Part shown: in pieces, positions 34,331 to 43,248 of the stretch
Layout: every line of letters begins with the position of its first letter
How positions within the stretch are numbered: position 1 is the stretch's first letter
NCBI GenBank assembly: GCA_902790905.1
Contig: CADATO010000005.1
Span: forward strand, 1 to 64,000
DNA: 64,000 nt
Source: an uncultured Eubacteriales bacterium
Lineage (GTDB): Bacteria > Bacillota > Clostridia > Peptostreptococcales > Anaerovoracaceae
Direction of reading: 5' to 3'
Translations under genes and position numbers: made by a program
The notes under the pieces: model-generated
The model's input: the letters and a program-made list of their open reading frames with translations, nothing else
Database searches by the model: none
What the model was told of the DNA's origin: nothing

Positions 34331-36952
34331 ATGGAAAAATACGTCTACTCATTCAATGAGGGCTCCAAGGATATGAAGAACCTCCTTGGAGGAAAAGGCG
34401 CGAACCTGGCAGAGATGACCAAGATCGGTCTGCCCGTGCCGTTCGGTTTCACGGTCACCACAGATGCCTGCTTCAAGTATTATGAAGATGGATGCATGGT
34501 GAATGATGAAATCAAAGCGCAGATCTTCGAGAAGCTGAAAGAGCTGGAGTCCGTAATGGGGAAGACGTTCGGGGATGTGAGCAATCCGCTGCTCGTATCT
34601 GTCCGTTCCGGTGCACCCATTTCGATGCCCGGCATGATGGACACCATTCTCAATCTGGGATTGAACGACGACAGCGTGATGGGGCTGGCGGAGCAGACCG
34701 GCAATGAACGGTTTGCCTATGACAGCTACCGCCGCTTTATCCAGATGTTCGGGGACGTCGTTCTCGAGATCCCGAAGGCGAAATTTGACAAGATCTTTGA
34801 CGGCAAGAAGGAAGAGGAAGGGTATCAGTACGATACCGAGCTCACACCTGCCGACCTGCAGTACGTCATCGCTGCGTACAAGGACCTCGTTGAGGCGGAG
34901 ATCGAAAGAGAATTCCCGCAGGACCCGATGGATCAGCTGATGGAGGCTGTCCAGGCGGTGTTCCGTTCCTGGAACAACGAGCGGGCGATCCTTTATAGAC
35001 AGCTTAACGGCATCTCCAGCAGCCTGGGGACTGCCGTTAACGTGCAGTCGATGGTATTCGGCAACATGGGCGAAACGTCGGGCACGGGCGTTGCATTCAC
35101 CAGAAGCCCTGTCAACGGCGAGAACCGCATCTTCGGCGAATTCCTCGTCAATGCGCAGGGGGAAGACGTCGTGGCGGGTATCCGTACACCGCAGCCCATC
35201 GCGGAGATGGAGAAGGCGTTCCCTGAAGTCTATCAGGAATTCAACCGCATCGCGCATCTGCTCGAGTCGCACTATGCGGATATGCAGGATATGGAGTTCA
35301 CGGTCGAAAACAACCGTCTCTTCATGCTGCAGACCCGCAACGGCAAGCGGACGGCGGAAGCGGCTGTCAAGATCGCAGTAGACATGGAAAGAGACGGCCT
35401 GATCGACCGCGAGACCGCCATCACCAGGCTGGAACCCGCGCAGATTGATCAGCTGCTGCATCCGACCTTTGATAAAAAGCAGCTGGAATCGCAGAAGCCG
35501 CTCACCAAGGGCCTGCCGGCATCTCCCGGCGCCGCCTGCGGCCGCATTTTCTTCTCGGCAGAAGATGCTGTGGAAGCGGTGGATGACGGCATGCGCGTGA
35601 TCCTGGTCCGTCAGGAAACCTCTCCGGAGGATCTGGCCGGTATGGTCAGCGCGGAGGGCATCCTGACCGCAAGAGGCGGCATGACGTCCCACGCGGCAGT
35701 CGTTGCAAGAGGCATGGGCAAATGCTGTGTCTCGGGCGCCAGTGAGATCAAAGTCGATGAAGAGAAAAAACTGCTCACCATCGGAGACGAAGTCTTTGAA
35801 GAAGGCGATTTCCTGTCCCTGGATGGCACGACCGGCAATGTCTATGACGGGGAGATCGATACCGTGGCGCCCGAACTCAAAGGCGACTTCGGCACGATCA
35901 TGAAGTGGGCGGATGATATCCGCACGCTGGCGATCCGTACCAATGCGGACAATCCGCGCGATGCGCAGCAGGCGGTCGAATTCGGTGCGGAAGGCATCGG
36001 CCTCTGCCGTACGGAGCATATGTTCTTTGCGGAAGAGCGTATTTCCGCGATCCGCCGCATGATCCTTGCCGACAACGTCAAGGAGAGAAGAAGAGCGCTC
36101 GCCAAGCTCCTGCCGTATCAGAAGCAGGACTTCATGGATATCTACAGCGTCATGGGGGAACGGCCGGTGACGATCCGTCTGCTGGATCCGCCGCTCCACG
36201 AGTTCATCCCGCATACACAGACAGAGATCCGTGCGCTGGCGGAGCAGTACAATCTGTCCTATGATAAACTGTCCAGAAAGGTCCGCGAGCTGCAGGAGTT
36301 CAACCCGATGCTCGGTCACCGCGGCTGCCGTCTGGCGGTCACCTATCCGGAGATCGCAGAGATGCAGACAGAGGCCATTATTACGGCAGCGGTCGACATC
36401 TATCTGGAAACCGGACAGAAGATCGTGCCTGAGATCATGATCCCGCTCGTCGGTCTGGAGGCCGAACTGGCGGCGGTCAAGAAGGTTGTTGTAGAGACAG
36501 CAGAGACCGTATTCGAGGCATCCGGCGTCAGACTGGACTACAAAGTCGGTACGATGATTGAGATCCCGCGTGCGGCACTGACGGCGGATGAGATTGCAAA
36601 GGAGGCGGAGTTCTTCTCCTTCGGCACCAACGACCTGACGCAGATGACATTCGGCTTCAGCCGTGACGACACCGGCAGGATCATCAAAGAATACCGCGAT
36701 AAGGATATCTTTGAAGACGATCCGTTCCAGACGCTCGATCAGAAGGGTGTCGGCAAGCTGGTGGAGATGGCCGCTGAGCTGGGCAGAAAGACAAGACCCA
36801 ATATCAAGCTGGGCATCTGCGGCGAGCATGGCGGCGATCCGAAGACGATCGACTTCTGCTACCGCGTCGGTCTGGACTATGTATCCTGTTCTCCGTTCCG
36901 CGTTCCGGTCGCCAGACTGGCAGCGGCGCAGGCGGTGGTCAACAACCGGTAA
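34331..36952 (+). CDS. ppdK: Pyruvate, phosphate dikinase
   Basis: An 873-residue PPDK that interconverts pyruvate, ATP and phosphate with PEP, AMP and pyrophosphate; in fermenting anaerobes it can run towards pyruvate. The N-terminal nucleotide-binding domain opens YSFNEGSKDMKNLLGGKGAN; the phosphohistidine is His454 in GGMTSHAAVVARG; the PEP/pyruvate barrel shows FGTNDLTQM and GICGEHGGDP. Length equals the Clostridium symbiosum enzyme almost exactly. A strong terminator follows, then the PTS regulatory genes. Confidence 0.97.
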   Translation: MEKYVYSFNEGSKDMKNLLGGKGANLAEMTKIGLPVPFGFTVTTDACFKYYEDGCMVNDEIKAQIFEKLKELESVMGKTFGDVSNPLLVSVRSGAPISMPGMMDTILNLGLNDDSVMGLAEQTGNERFAYDSYRRFIQMFGDVVLEIPKAKFDKIFDGKKEEEGYQYDTELTPADLQYVIAAYKDLVEAEIEREFPQDPMDQLMEAVQAVFRSWNNERAILYRQLNGISSSLGTAVNVQSMVFGNMGETSGTGVAFTRSPVNGENRIFGEFLVNAQGEDVVAGIRTPQPIAEMEKAFPEVYQEFNRIAHLLESHYADMQDMEFTVENNRLFMLQTRNGKRTAEAAVKIAVDMERDGLIDRETAITRLEPAQIDQLLHPTFDKKQLESQKPLTKGLPASPGAACGRIFFSAEDAVEAVDDGMRVILVRQETSPEDLAGMVSAEGILTARGGMTSHAAVVARGMGKCCVSGASEIKVDEEKKLLTIGDEVFEEGDFLSLDGTTGNVYDGEIDTVAPELKGDFGTIMKWADDIRTLAIRTNADNPRDAQQAVEFGAEGIGLCRTEHMFFAEERISAIRRMILADNVKERRRALAKLLPYQKQDFMDIYSVMGERPVTIRLLDPPLHEFIPHTQTEIRALAEQYNLSYDKLSRKVRELQEFNPMLGHRGCRLAVTYPEIAEMQTEAIITAAVDIYLETGQKIVPEIMIPLVGLEAELAAVKKVVVETAETVFEASGVRLDYKVGTMIEIPRAALTADEIAKEAEFFSFGTNDLTQMTFGFSRDDTGRIIKEYRDKDIFEDDPFQTLDQKGVGKLVEMAAELGRKTRPNIKLGICGEHGGDPKTIDFCYRVGLDYVSCSPFRVPVARLAAAQAVVNNR

Positions 36953-36985
36953 CGGCAGGATGCGAAGACGCATGATGAAAGAAAC

Positions 36986-37014
36986 AAAAGTGGGCATGCA
37001 GATGCCCACTTTTT
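36986..37014 (+). terminator. ppdK terminator
   Basis: Perfect 12-pair stem AAAAGTGGGCAT/ATGCCCACTTTT with a 4-base loop, followed by T and G. It separates ppdK from the PRD regulator. Confidence 0.88.
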
Positions 37015-37132
37015 GCTTGTTACGGAAAGAGGGTTATGCGATAATGAATTTGCACAAACAGGACTGGACAAAGTACAAAAATTGCGCAGTACCGCGCGGG
37101 TGACACCGACTCGCGGAAAGACAGGTGAGGAA

Positions 37133-38746
37133 ATGGAACTCAATGCAAGGATGATCTGCATTCTGCAGGAAGTTATCGAGGCGCAGGATACCGTGACGGT
37201 TGATCAGATCTGCAGCCGCAACGACATCTCTAAGCGGACGTTCTATTATGATATCAAAAACGTCAATGCCTGGCTCCGGGAAAAACAGCTCCCGGAGATC
37301 GTTCTACGCAGCGGTTCCTGCACGATCGACGCCTCTGTGGGGGACGCCCTGACAGACATCATCCGGCGCAGCGACACCGAATACTTCATGTCCGTCGATG
37401 AGCGGAAGATCATGATGGCGATGTACATCGGCCTGGCCGGCAGACGTGTGCGCATCCACGACTTCTGTGAACTCTTTGATATCAGCAAGAACACCGTGCT
37501 TTCGGATATGAAAAGCATCCGGAAGGAACTGTCGGAACGGCATATCGGGCTGCGTTTTGAAACGGACCGCGGATACTATTTCCAGGGAAACGAATATGCG
37601 GTCCGCAATTACCTGTATGGCCAGTTCAAGAAGGTACGGTCGATCAAGACCGGCCAGTATATCAGACGGTTTCTGAATGAGCAGCTGGAAGGCCTGGGCG
37701 GTAAGACGCAGAACTACTGGGAAGCGCTGAAGGAATGCCTTGCCATCTATGAAGAAACTGCGAATACCAGCATTGTCGAGAACGATACGGACGGCGGTAC
37801 ATTCATTCTGGCGGTGTCGTATCTGCGGCATGCACACGGGCATCTGTTCCGCATCAACACATCGCGTACGCAGCAGATCAGGAACACGCGCGCCTACAAA
37901 GGGGCGTACAACCTGTCGGAAAAAATCGCCGAATACGTCGGCCTGACCTGCAGTGAGCAGGAGATCTGCTACGCGGCGCTGTGTTTTCTTGCCATGCAGA
38001 ATTTCGACCCGGTCGCCACAGACGGGCAGGATCCGGAGATGATCGCGTTCACAGAGCGATTCCTCGCCGGCATCGAACAGACGGGGCTCGTGGAGTTCGC
38101 GGACAGGGAAATGCTCAAAGGAAGACTGGTCAACCACATCGCACCGATGATCTACCGGATCACGTACGGGGTGCAGCTGGACAATCCCATCGCCGAGAGT
38201 GTGCGGCGTGACTACGGGACCGCGTTTGATCTGGCGGCGAAAGGCATGGCGGCCATGGATCCGAAGCTGGCGGCACGGATCACGGAGGATGAGCTGGCGT
38301 ATCTTGCGATCTACATCGCGGACGGGATCAAGAGCGGTGCGCAGCAGGGGCCGAGAGGGGGAAAAATCCTCGTTGTCTGCCCGGAGGGCGTGGCGACGGC
38401 GCTGCTGATCCGCGACCAGCTGGAAAACCTGCTGGAGGCGTATTACAGCTATGATCTGGCATCGGTGAAGAACATCGAGGCAACAGACCTGTCGCAGTAC
38501 CTGCTGATCGTCACGGCTGCGAAGTGCGACCTGCCTGCCGACAAGACGGTGCGTGTCAGCCTGTTCCTCACCGAGGAGAACAAGCGCGGCATCCTCGAAA
38601 AGCTGGACCAGGAAAAGATCCGCACAAAGGTACGTCCGCGGGAGATCATGGCGATTATCCGGCGGCATTGCGGCAGCCACACGCAGCAGATGACCGATCT
38701 CAATATCGAGCTGCTGAATTATCTGAATGCACACAGGAGCGAATGA
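37133..38746 (+). CDS. PRD-domain transcription regulator with EIIB-like domain (MtlR/LicR type)
   Basis: A 537-residue PTS-controlled regulator. Order: N-terminal HTH (residues 1-60, DQICSRNDISKRTFYYDIK), Mga-like HTH (about 85-160, HDFCELFDISKNTVLSDMK), PRD1 (about 200-300, with H233/H235/H237 in LRHAHGHLF), PRD2 (about 300-405, H335 in NHIAPMIYRITYG) and an EIIB-Gat-like domain with Cys416 in VVCPEGVATALL. No EIIA domain is fused; a separate EIIA gene follows. Phosphorylation at the PRDs and Cys normally tunes such activators. The start at ATG 37133 follows AGGTGAGG. Its targets may be this cassette or ppdK (inference); no permease is linked. Confidence 0.88.
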   Translation: MELNARMICILQEVIEAQDTVTVDQICSRNDISKRTFYYDIKNVNAWLREKQLPEIVLRSGSCTIDASVGDALTDIIRRSDTEYFMSVDERKIMMAMYIGLAGRRVRIHDFCELFDISKNTVLSDMKSIRKELSERHIGLRFETDRGYYFQGNEYAVRNYLYGQFKKVRSIKTGQYIRRFLNEQLEGLGGKTQNYWEALKECLAIYEETANTSIVENDTDGGTFILAVSYLRHAHGHLFRINTSRTQQIRNTRAYKGAYNLSEKIAEYVGLTCSEQEICYAALCFLAMQNFDPVATDGQDPEMIAFTERFLAGIEQTGLVEFADREMLKGRLVNHIAPMIYRITYGVQLDNPIAESVRRDYGTAFDLAAKGMAAMDPKLAARITEDELAYLAIYIADGIKSGAQQGPRGGKILVVCPEGVATALLIRDQLENLLEAYYSYDLASVKNIEATDLSQYLLIVTAAKCDLPADKTVRVSLFLTEENKRGILEKLDQEKIRTKVRPREIMAIIRRHCGSHTQQMTDLNIELLNYLNAHRSE

Positions 38747-38771
38747 CCTGTTTGACGGAAAGGAAAAAGGA

Positions 38772-39263
38772 ATGACAGACGAGTACACACAGACAAGGCT
38801 GAAGATGAGCGAAAAGCTGGCTTTCATCGCGCGGGAGTATGAGACGGCAGAGGAGCTGATCCGCGCGGCAGGGGAAGCGGCAGTCAGTCTTGGGTATGCG
38901 GAAGAGGCCTTCACGCAGGACGTGATCGACCGGGAGAAGGAGTACCCGACCGGTCTGAATGCGGTGATGCCGATCGCGATCCCGCACGTGAGCACGCATG
39001 TGAAAGAGTCGTTCATGGCGGTGACAACCCTCCGCAGACCGGTGCCCTTTGAACCGATGGACGGGAGGGGCGATGCGCTGCCTGTTGAGGTCGTCTTTGT
39101 ATTCGGGCTGCTGGATCACCGCAATCAGGTGCAGGTCCTGCAGCGTCTTGCACATATGTTTAAAGACAAAGCCGCCCTTCAGAAACTGAAGAATGCGGCC
39201 ACAGATGCAGAAGGCTGCGCCGTGATCAGCGAGTATCTGGGCACACTTGTGGAGATCGTCTGA
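38772..39263 (+). CDS. PTS EIIA component, fructose/galactitol type
   Basis: A 163-residue EIIA of the PTS_EIIA type 2 fold. The phosphohistidine is His72 in PIAIPHVSTH, an AIPH motif although the next residue is Val rather than the usual Gly. AEELIRAAGEAAVSLGYA and the C-terminal LQRLAHMFKDKAALQKL match the fold. It starts at ATG 38772 after AAAGGAAAAAGG. It sits between the PRD regulator and HPr and has no EIIB or EIIC partner here, so its likely acceptor is the regulator's EIIB-like domain. Confidence 0.87.
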   Translation: MTDEYTQTRLKMSEKLAFIAREYETAEELIRAAGEAAVSLGYAEEAFTQDVIDREKEYPTGLNAVMPIAIPHVSTHVKESFMAVTTLRRPVPFEPMDGRGDALPVEVVFVFGLLDHRNQVQVLQRLAHMFKDKAALQKLKNAATDAEGCAVISEYLGTLVEIV

Positions 39264-39277
39264 GAGAGGAGAATACC

Positions 39278-39547
39278 ATGGTCAGCAGGAACTATACCAT
39301 TCACAGCAAAGTGGGACTGCATGCCAGACCTGCTTCGATGCTGGTCAAAACCGCCAATGACTTCGAGAGCCGGGTTCATATCAGGACAGAGGAAATGGAG
39401 ATCGATGGCAAGAGCATCCTCTCTGTGATGGTGCTCGGCGCCGGGTGCGGCGATGAGATCGAGATCATCGTGGACGGCCCGGATGAGGAAGAGGCGATGG
39501 CTGCGATTGTTGCAACGCTGGACGGGTTCCTTGACAAATTCGACTGA
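39278..39547 (+). CDS. HPr-family phosphocarrier protein
   Basis: An 89-residue HPr. His15 lies in GLHARPAS, the site phosphorylated by enzyme I, and Ser46 in GKSILSVM is the regulatory HPr-kinase site. It ends a three-gene cassette with PRD regulator and EIIA. Enzyme I is not in the window, so whether this is the main HPr or a dedicated paralogue cannot be decided. Confidence 0.93.
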   Translation: MVSRNYTIHSKVGLHARPASMLVKTANDFESRVHIRTEEMEIDGKSILSVMVLGAGCGDEIEIIVDGPDEEEAMAAIVATLDGFLDKFD

Positions 39548-39573
39548 GGCGGCAGCATGCCTGCGGGCGGCAG

Positions 39574-39606
39574 ATACCGGCTTATTGCCGGTATTTTTGT
39601 TTTTTT
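39574..39606 (+). terminator. Terminator after the HPr gene
   Basis: Perfect stem ATACCGGC/GCCGGTAT with loop TTATT, followed by a long T run. A reverse-orientation iterated octamer follows at 39609. Confidence 0.9.
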
Positions 39607-39624
39607 GCGGAATCGCTTTACTTT

Positions 39625-39656
39625 TTGAATAAATTGTGTACAATTGAATTATACAA
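39625..39656 (+). promoter_or_regulatory. Glutathione peroxidase promoter with OhrR-like operator
   Basis: TACAATT, G, AATTATA (39639-39653) closely resembles the OhrR box TACAATT-AATTGTA. It overlaps a possible promoter, TTGAAT (39625-39630) and TTATAC (39649-39654) with an 18-base spacer. Repression by the nearby OhrR is the likely reading. Confidence 0.7.
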
Positions 39657-39751
39657 AACCAAAAACAATTTTATGCAGAAATGAAGAGCAATACCTATGA
39701 AATGGCTGAACGGATCGCGGGAAGCGATTCCTTATTAGAAAGGAGCAAACC

Positions 39752-40291
39752 ATGAACATTTATGATTTTACGGTCAAAAAGCAGGACGGCACCGAACAGT
39801 CTCTGGCGGACTACAAAGGCAAGCTGCTGCTCGTCGTGAACACGGCCACAGGCTGCGGCTTCACCCCGCAGTACAAGGAACTCGAAGAGTACTATGAAGA
39901 GTTCAAAGACCAGGACTTTGAGATCCTCGACTTCCCGTGCAACCAGTTTGCAGGGCAGGCGCCCGGCACGGATGATGAGATCCACCAGTTCTGCACCCTG
40001 AAATACAACACCCAGTTCCCGCAGTTCTCCAAGATCGATGTCAACGGGGAGACCGCGGATCCGCTTTACCAGTGGCTGACCGCCAACACCAAATTCGGCG
40101 GCTTCTCCGGCCCGATGGGCGTTGCGATGAGCGCGATGCTCAAGAAGATCGATCCGGACTACAAGAACAACGGCTCGATCAAGTGGAACTTCACCAAGTT
40201 CCTCATCGACAGAGACGGCGAGATCCTCGCGCGCTTTGAGCCCACCGACAAGATGAAGAAGGTCAGAGAAGAGATCAAGGCGGCGCTGTAA
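39752..40291 (+). CDS. Glutathione peroxidase-family thiol peroxidase
   Basis: A 179-residue GPx-fold peroxidase that reduces hydro- or lipid peroxides; bacterial members mostly use thioredoxin. The peroxidatic cysteine is Cys35 in NTATGCGFTPQY (a Cys, not selenocysteine). FPCNQF gives the conserved Gln and a possible resolving Cys; WNFTKFLI is the third signature. It is slightly longer than usual owing to an insert around VNGETADPLYQWLTAN. It is preceded by an OhrR-like operator and followed by ohrR. Confidence 0.93.
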   Translation: MNIYDFTVKKQDGTEQSLADYKGKLLLVVNTATGCGFTPQYKELEEYYEEFKDQDFEILDFPCNQFAGQAPGTDDEIHQFCTLKYNTQFPQFSKIDVNGETADPLYQWLTANTKFGGFSGPMGVAMSAMLKKIDPDYKNNGSIKWNFTKFLIDRDGEILARFEPTDKMKKVREEIKAAL

Positions 40292-40362
40292 GGAAAGGGA
40301 AATGGATGCACCGGCGGCGTACCGGCGTGGTAAAATGGAGTCTGTGAAGCAGGGAGGCAGTC

Positions 40363-40812
40363 ATGGCAGAGAAAAAACAAACAGATAAATACGATGTACT
40401 GCGGCTGGATCACCAGCTGTGCTTTCCGCTCTATGCGTGCGCAAAGGAGGTCGTCCGGCGGTACAAACCGTTCCTCGATGAGATCGATCTGACGTATACC
40501 CAGTACATCACGATGATGGTGCTCTGGGAGAAGAAGCAGGTCACGGTCAAGGAGCTCGGCGAATCGCTCTTCCTGGATTCGGGCACGCTGACGCCGCTGC
40601 TCAAGAAGATGGAGGGCAAGGGCCTGCTCACAAGAGAGCGTTCCAAAGAGGACGAACGCGTCCTGCTCGTCACCATCACGGAAGAAGGCGAGGCGCTGAA
40701 AGAGAAGGCTGTGAACGTTCCGTCGCAGCTGATGAGCTGCATCACCATGGATCCGGAGGATGCGGCCAAACTGTATGAGTTATTGTATAAAGCACTCGGC
40801 GGCATGGCGTAA
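40363..40812 (+). CDS. ohrR: OhrR-type MarR-family peroxide sensor
   Basis: A 149-residue MarR-family repressor of the OhrR subgroup. The sensing cysteine is Cys20 in LRLDHQLCFPLY, equal to Cys15 of Bacillus subtilis OhrR, and the tyrosines that bind the oxidised cysteine are kept as Tyr34 and Tyr45. The recognition helix region is LGESLFLDSGTLTPLLKKME, and the wing RERSKEDERVL. Organic peroxides oxidise the cysteine and release DNA. The target is very probably the peroxidase gene just upstream. Confidence 0.9.
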   Translation: MAEKKQTDKYDVLRLDHQLCFPLYACAKEVVRRYKPFLDEIDLTYTQYITMMVLWEKKQVTVKELGESLFLDSGTLTPLLKKMEGKGLLTRERSKEDERVLLVTITEEGEALKEKAVNVPSQLMSCITMDPEDAAKLYELLYKALGGMA

Positions 40813-40845
40813 AGCGCCGCTGTCCGGGCAGAAGGGAAGTTCGCA

Positions 40846-41949
40846 ATGGATCGCGAAAAAAGCATTGTCAGAGTCAGCATCGTAGGGATCGTGGTCAATC
40901 TCGTCCTCGTCGCGTTCAAGGCGTTTGTCGGCTTCGTCACGGGGTCGATCGCCGTCATCCTGGACGCGGTCAACAACCTGAGCGACGCGCTGTCCTCGGT
41001 GATCACCATCATCGGGGCCAAGCTCGCCGGCAGGGCGCCGGATAAGGAGCATCCGTACGGCCACGGCCGCATCGAGTATCTGAGCTCGGTCGTCATCGCC
41101 GTGCTGGTCCTGCTCGCAGGCCTGACCAGTTTTAAGGAGTCCGTAGAGAAGATCCTGCATCCGTCTGCGGCGAATTACACAACTGTATCCCTGATCATCA
41201 TCGCAGCGGCGGTTCTGACCAAGTATTTCCTCGGCAGATACGTCTCCCGGCAGGGCAAAAAACTGAATTCGCAGTCCCTGATCGCCTCCGGCGCGGATGC
41301 GACCTTCGACGCGGTGCTGTCGCTCTCCACACTGGTGGCGGCGGCCATCAGCCTGCTGTTCCACCTGAGCGTGGAGGGCTACCTGGGCGTGATCATCTCG
41401 GTCGTCATTCTGAAGGCGGGCATGGAGATCCTGATGGAGTCCATCGGCAGCATCATTGGCCTGCGCGTGGACAGCGATCTGGTCGGCAGGATGAAGGAGA
41501 CGATCTGCAGCTTTGACCACGTGCACGGTGCTTACGACCTGACCCTGCACAACTACGGTCCGGAGCGGATCATGGGCTCTGTGCATATCGAAGTCGACGA
41601 TGTGCTGACGGCAAGAGAAATCCACTATCTGACACGCCGCATCTCTGCGAAGATCTATCAGGAGTTCGGCATCATCCTGACGGTCGGCATCTATGCCTCC
41701 AATACCGAGGATGACGAGTACGCAGCCATGAAAGAGCGGCTCGAAGCGATCGCGGAGGAGAACCCGGACATCCTGCAGGTGCATGCCTTCTATGCGGATA
41801 GGGAGCGCCACATGGTCACCTTCGACCTGGTCGTCAGCTTTGATGCGGATTCCCCGCAGGCGGTCAGTGAAGCCGTGACAGCGCAGATGAAAGCGGAATT
41901 TCCCGAGTACGTATTCTATCCGGTCATTGACACGGATGTGAGTGATTGA
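40846..41949 (+). CDS. Cation diffusion facilitator (CDF) metal transporter
   Basis: A 367-residue CDF proton/metal antiporter. Six membrane segments occupy about residues 10-195, with the metal-site helices reading DAVNNLSDALSS (TM2) and SGADATFDAVLS (TM5), plus HPYGHGRIEYL in the first loop. A longer cytoplasmic domain follows (residues 205-367), with HVHGAYDLTLHNYGPERIMG. The TM2 Asn/Asp pattern resembles manganese- or iron-type members more than zinc ones, but selectivity is not certain. It is 33 bases after ohrR, so oxidative-stress and metal handling may be coupled. Confidence 0.9.
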   Translation: MDREKSIVRVSIVGIVVNLVLVAFKAFVGFVTGSIAVILDAVNNLSDALSSVITIIGAKLAGRAPDKEHPYGHGRIEYLSSVVIAVLVLLAGLTSFKESVEKILHPSAANYTTVSLIIIAAAVLTKYFLGRYVSRQGKKLNSQSLIASGADATFDAVLSLSTLVAAAISLLFHLSVEGYLGVIISVVILKAGMEILMESIGSIIGLRVDSDLVGRMKETICSFDHVHGAYDLTLHNYGPERIMGSVHIEVDDVLTAREIHYLTRRISAKIYQEFGIILTVGIYASNTEDDEYAAMKERLEAIAEENPDILQVHAFYADRERHMVTFDLVVSFDADSPQAVSEAVTAQMKAEFPEYVFYPVIDTDVSD

Positions 41950-42056
41950 TGCAATATGAGAAACGGCGGCGCAGGGATGGTTCTGAGGCGAACGTTTTCA
42001 GTTCGCCGAAGGACCGACCTGACAGCCGCAGGTTAACAGACTGGAGGTAAACACAG

Positions 42057-42455
42057 ATGAGTAAACTGAACGATTTCCTTACGGAAGCCGGCCTTTTCTT
42101 CCTGGCAACCGCTGACGGCGACCAGCCGAAACTGCGTCCGCTCGGTGCACACATGGAGATGGACGGCAAAGTGATGTTCGGCGTCGGCGATTTCAAGGAC
42201 GTCTACAAGCAGCTTGCAGCCAACCCGATGACCGAGATTGTCGCGGCAAAGGCGGACGGGCACTGGCTGCGCTACACCGGCAAAGCCGTCTTTGAGACGG
42301 ATCCGAAGTATGCGGAGGCCATGCTCGATATGATGCCCAACTTAAGAGACATCTACAACGAGGAGACCGGCCACAAGATGATGGTGTTCCATCTGGAGGA
42401 AGCTTCTGCCCGCATCATCCCCGTGATGGGTGAAGGGGAAGCGATCGACTGCTAG
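42057..42455 (+). CDS. Pyridoxamine-5'-phosphate-oxidase-like flavin-binding protein
   Basis: A 132-residue split-barrel protein of the PPOX superfamily. The start LTEAGLFFLATADGDQPKLRP and GHWLRYTGKAVFETD are the usual FMN-binding strands. Such small members are flavin- or F420-dependent reductases of unknown substrate in anaerobes. A clear GGAGGT ribosome binding site precedes the ATG. It is followed 13 bases later by a DUF1638 gene. Confidence 0.85.
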   Translation: MSKLNDFLTEAGLFFLATADGDQPKLRPLGAHMEMDGKVMFGVGDFKDVYKQLAANPMTEIVAAKADGHWLRYTGKAVFETDPKYAEAMLDMMPNLRDIYNEETGHKMMVFHLEEASARIIPVMGEGEAIDC

Positions 42456-42468
42456 CAGGACGTGCAAC

Positions 42469-43155
42469 ATGAAGACTGCTATGTATGACCCGCAAAACAC
42501 CGTGATCCTGGCCTGCAGCTCGCTGACCGAATACGTAGAAGAGGCGCAGCGCCGCTGCGGGACCGATCTGCCGGTGATCTATATGAATCGCCTGTACCAC
42601 CGCGACCCGAAGGAAATGCAGACGCACATTCTGGACGCGCTGGCGGAAAAACTGCCGGCGGGTACGCAGACAGTGCTTGTGACGATGGGCTTTTGCGGCG
42701 GCTCCTGGGAGGGCGTCAGCGCGCCGTGCAGACTGGTGCTGCCGCGGATCGATGACTGTGTCTCTCTGCTGCTGCAGACGGGGGATGCGCCGGTCAGTGA
42801 TCTGAAACAGCCGGGACATCTGTATGTGCGCGCGAAGGATACGAAGGACGAGTCGTTCCGCGGCATTTTCGAGCGGCTGACGCAGGAGATCGATGAAGAG
42901 ACGAAAGCCCGGTATCATAAAGACTGGCAGGATCTCTACAGTCATCTCGACATCATCGATACCGGCATCAACGGCTGCCATGCGCCTGCGTATCGGGAGA
43001 CCGTGCAGGCGGATGCGGACTGGCTGGACGCAGAACTCGCGTATGTACCGGGCGGCACGCATCTGATCGAAAAACTGTTTAACGGCAGCTGGGACGAACA
43101 GTTCCTGGTGCTGGAGCCCGGATGCGCGGTGCAAAAGGAAGAGATGCTGGTGTAG
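42469..43155 (+). CDS. DUF1638-family protein
   Basis: A 228-residue protein of the DUF1638 family, whose function is not established. Visible features are the N-terminal TVILACSSLTEYVEEAQRRCG, the segment TVLVTMGFCGGSWEGVS, and the strand HLYVRAKDTKDESFRGIFE with the helical YHKDWQDLYSHLDIIDTG. The conserved Cys and Gly residues suggest a cofactor-binding fold. It has only a weak ribosome binding site and is followed by a terminator, ending the block before the pilus genes. Confidence 0.75.
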   Translation: MKTAMYDPQNTVILACSSLTEYVEEAQRRCGTDLPVIYMNRLYHRDPKEMQTHILDALAEKLPAGTQTVLVTMGFCGGSWEGVSAPCRLVLPRIDDCVSLLLQTGDAPVSDLKQPGHLYVRAKDTKDESFRGIFERLTQEIDEETKARYHKDWQDLYSHLDIIDTGINGCHAPAYRETVQADADWLDAELAYVPGGTHLIEKLFNGSWDEQFLVLEPGCAVQKEEMLV

Positions 43156-43198
43156 TGCCATTTCCCGGCACACAGACCGGCAGCATAGAGATTGTATG

Positions 43199-43229
43199 AA
43201 ACCGTACACTTGACCAGTGTGCGGTTTTT
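43199..43229 (+). terminator. Terminator after the DUF1638 gene
   Basis: Twelve-pair stem AAACCGTACACT/AGTGTGCGGTTT (one G-T pair), loop TGACC, then T run. TTGACC in the loop and TACAAT 17 bases on could also form a promoter for the next gene, but this may be chance. Confidence 0.85.
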
Positions 43230-43248
43230 CGTTACAATCGTCTCACGA

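Noticed and set aside
34349..37009. Long minus-strand open frame opposite ppdK (about 886 codons)
   Set aside because: Antisense shadow of a complete, recognised gene; no ribosome binding site and no sensible domain.
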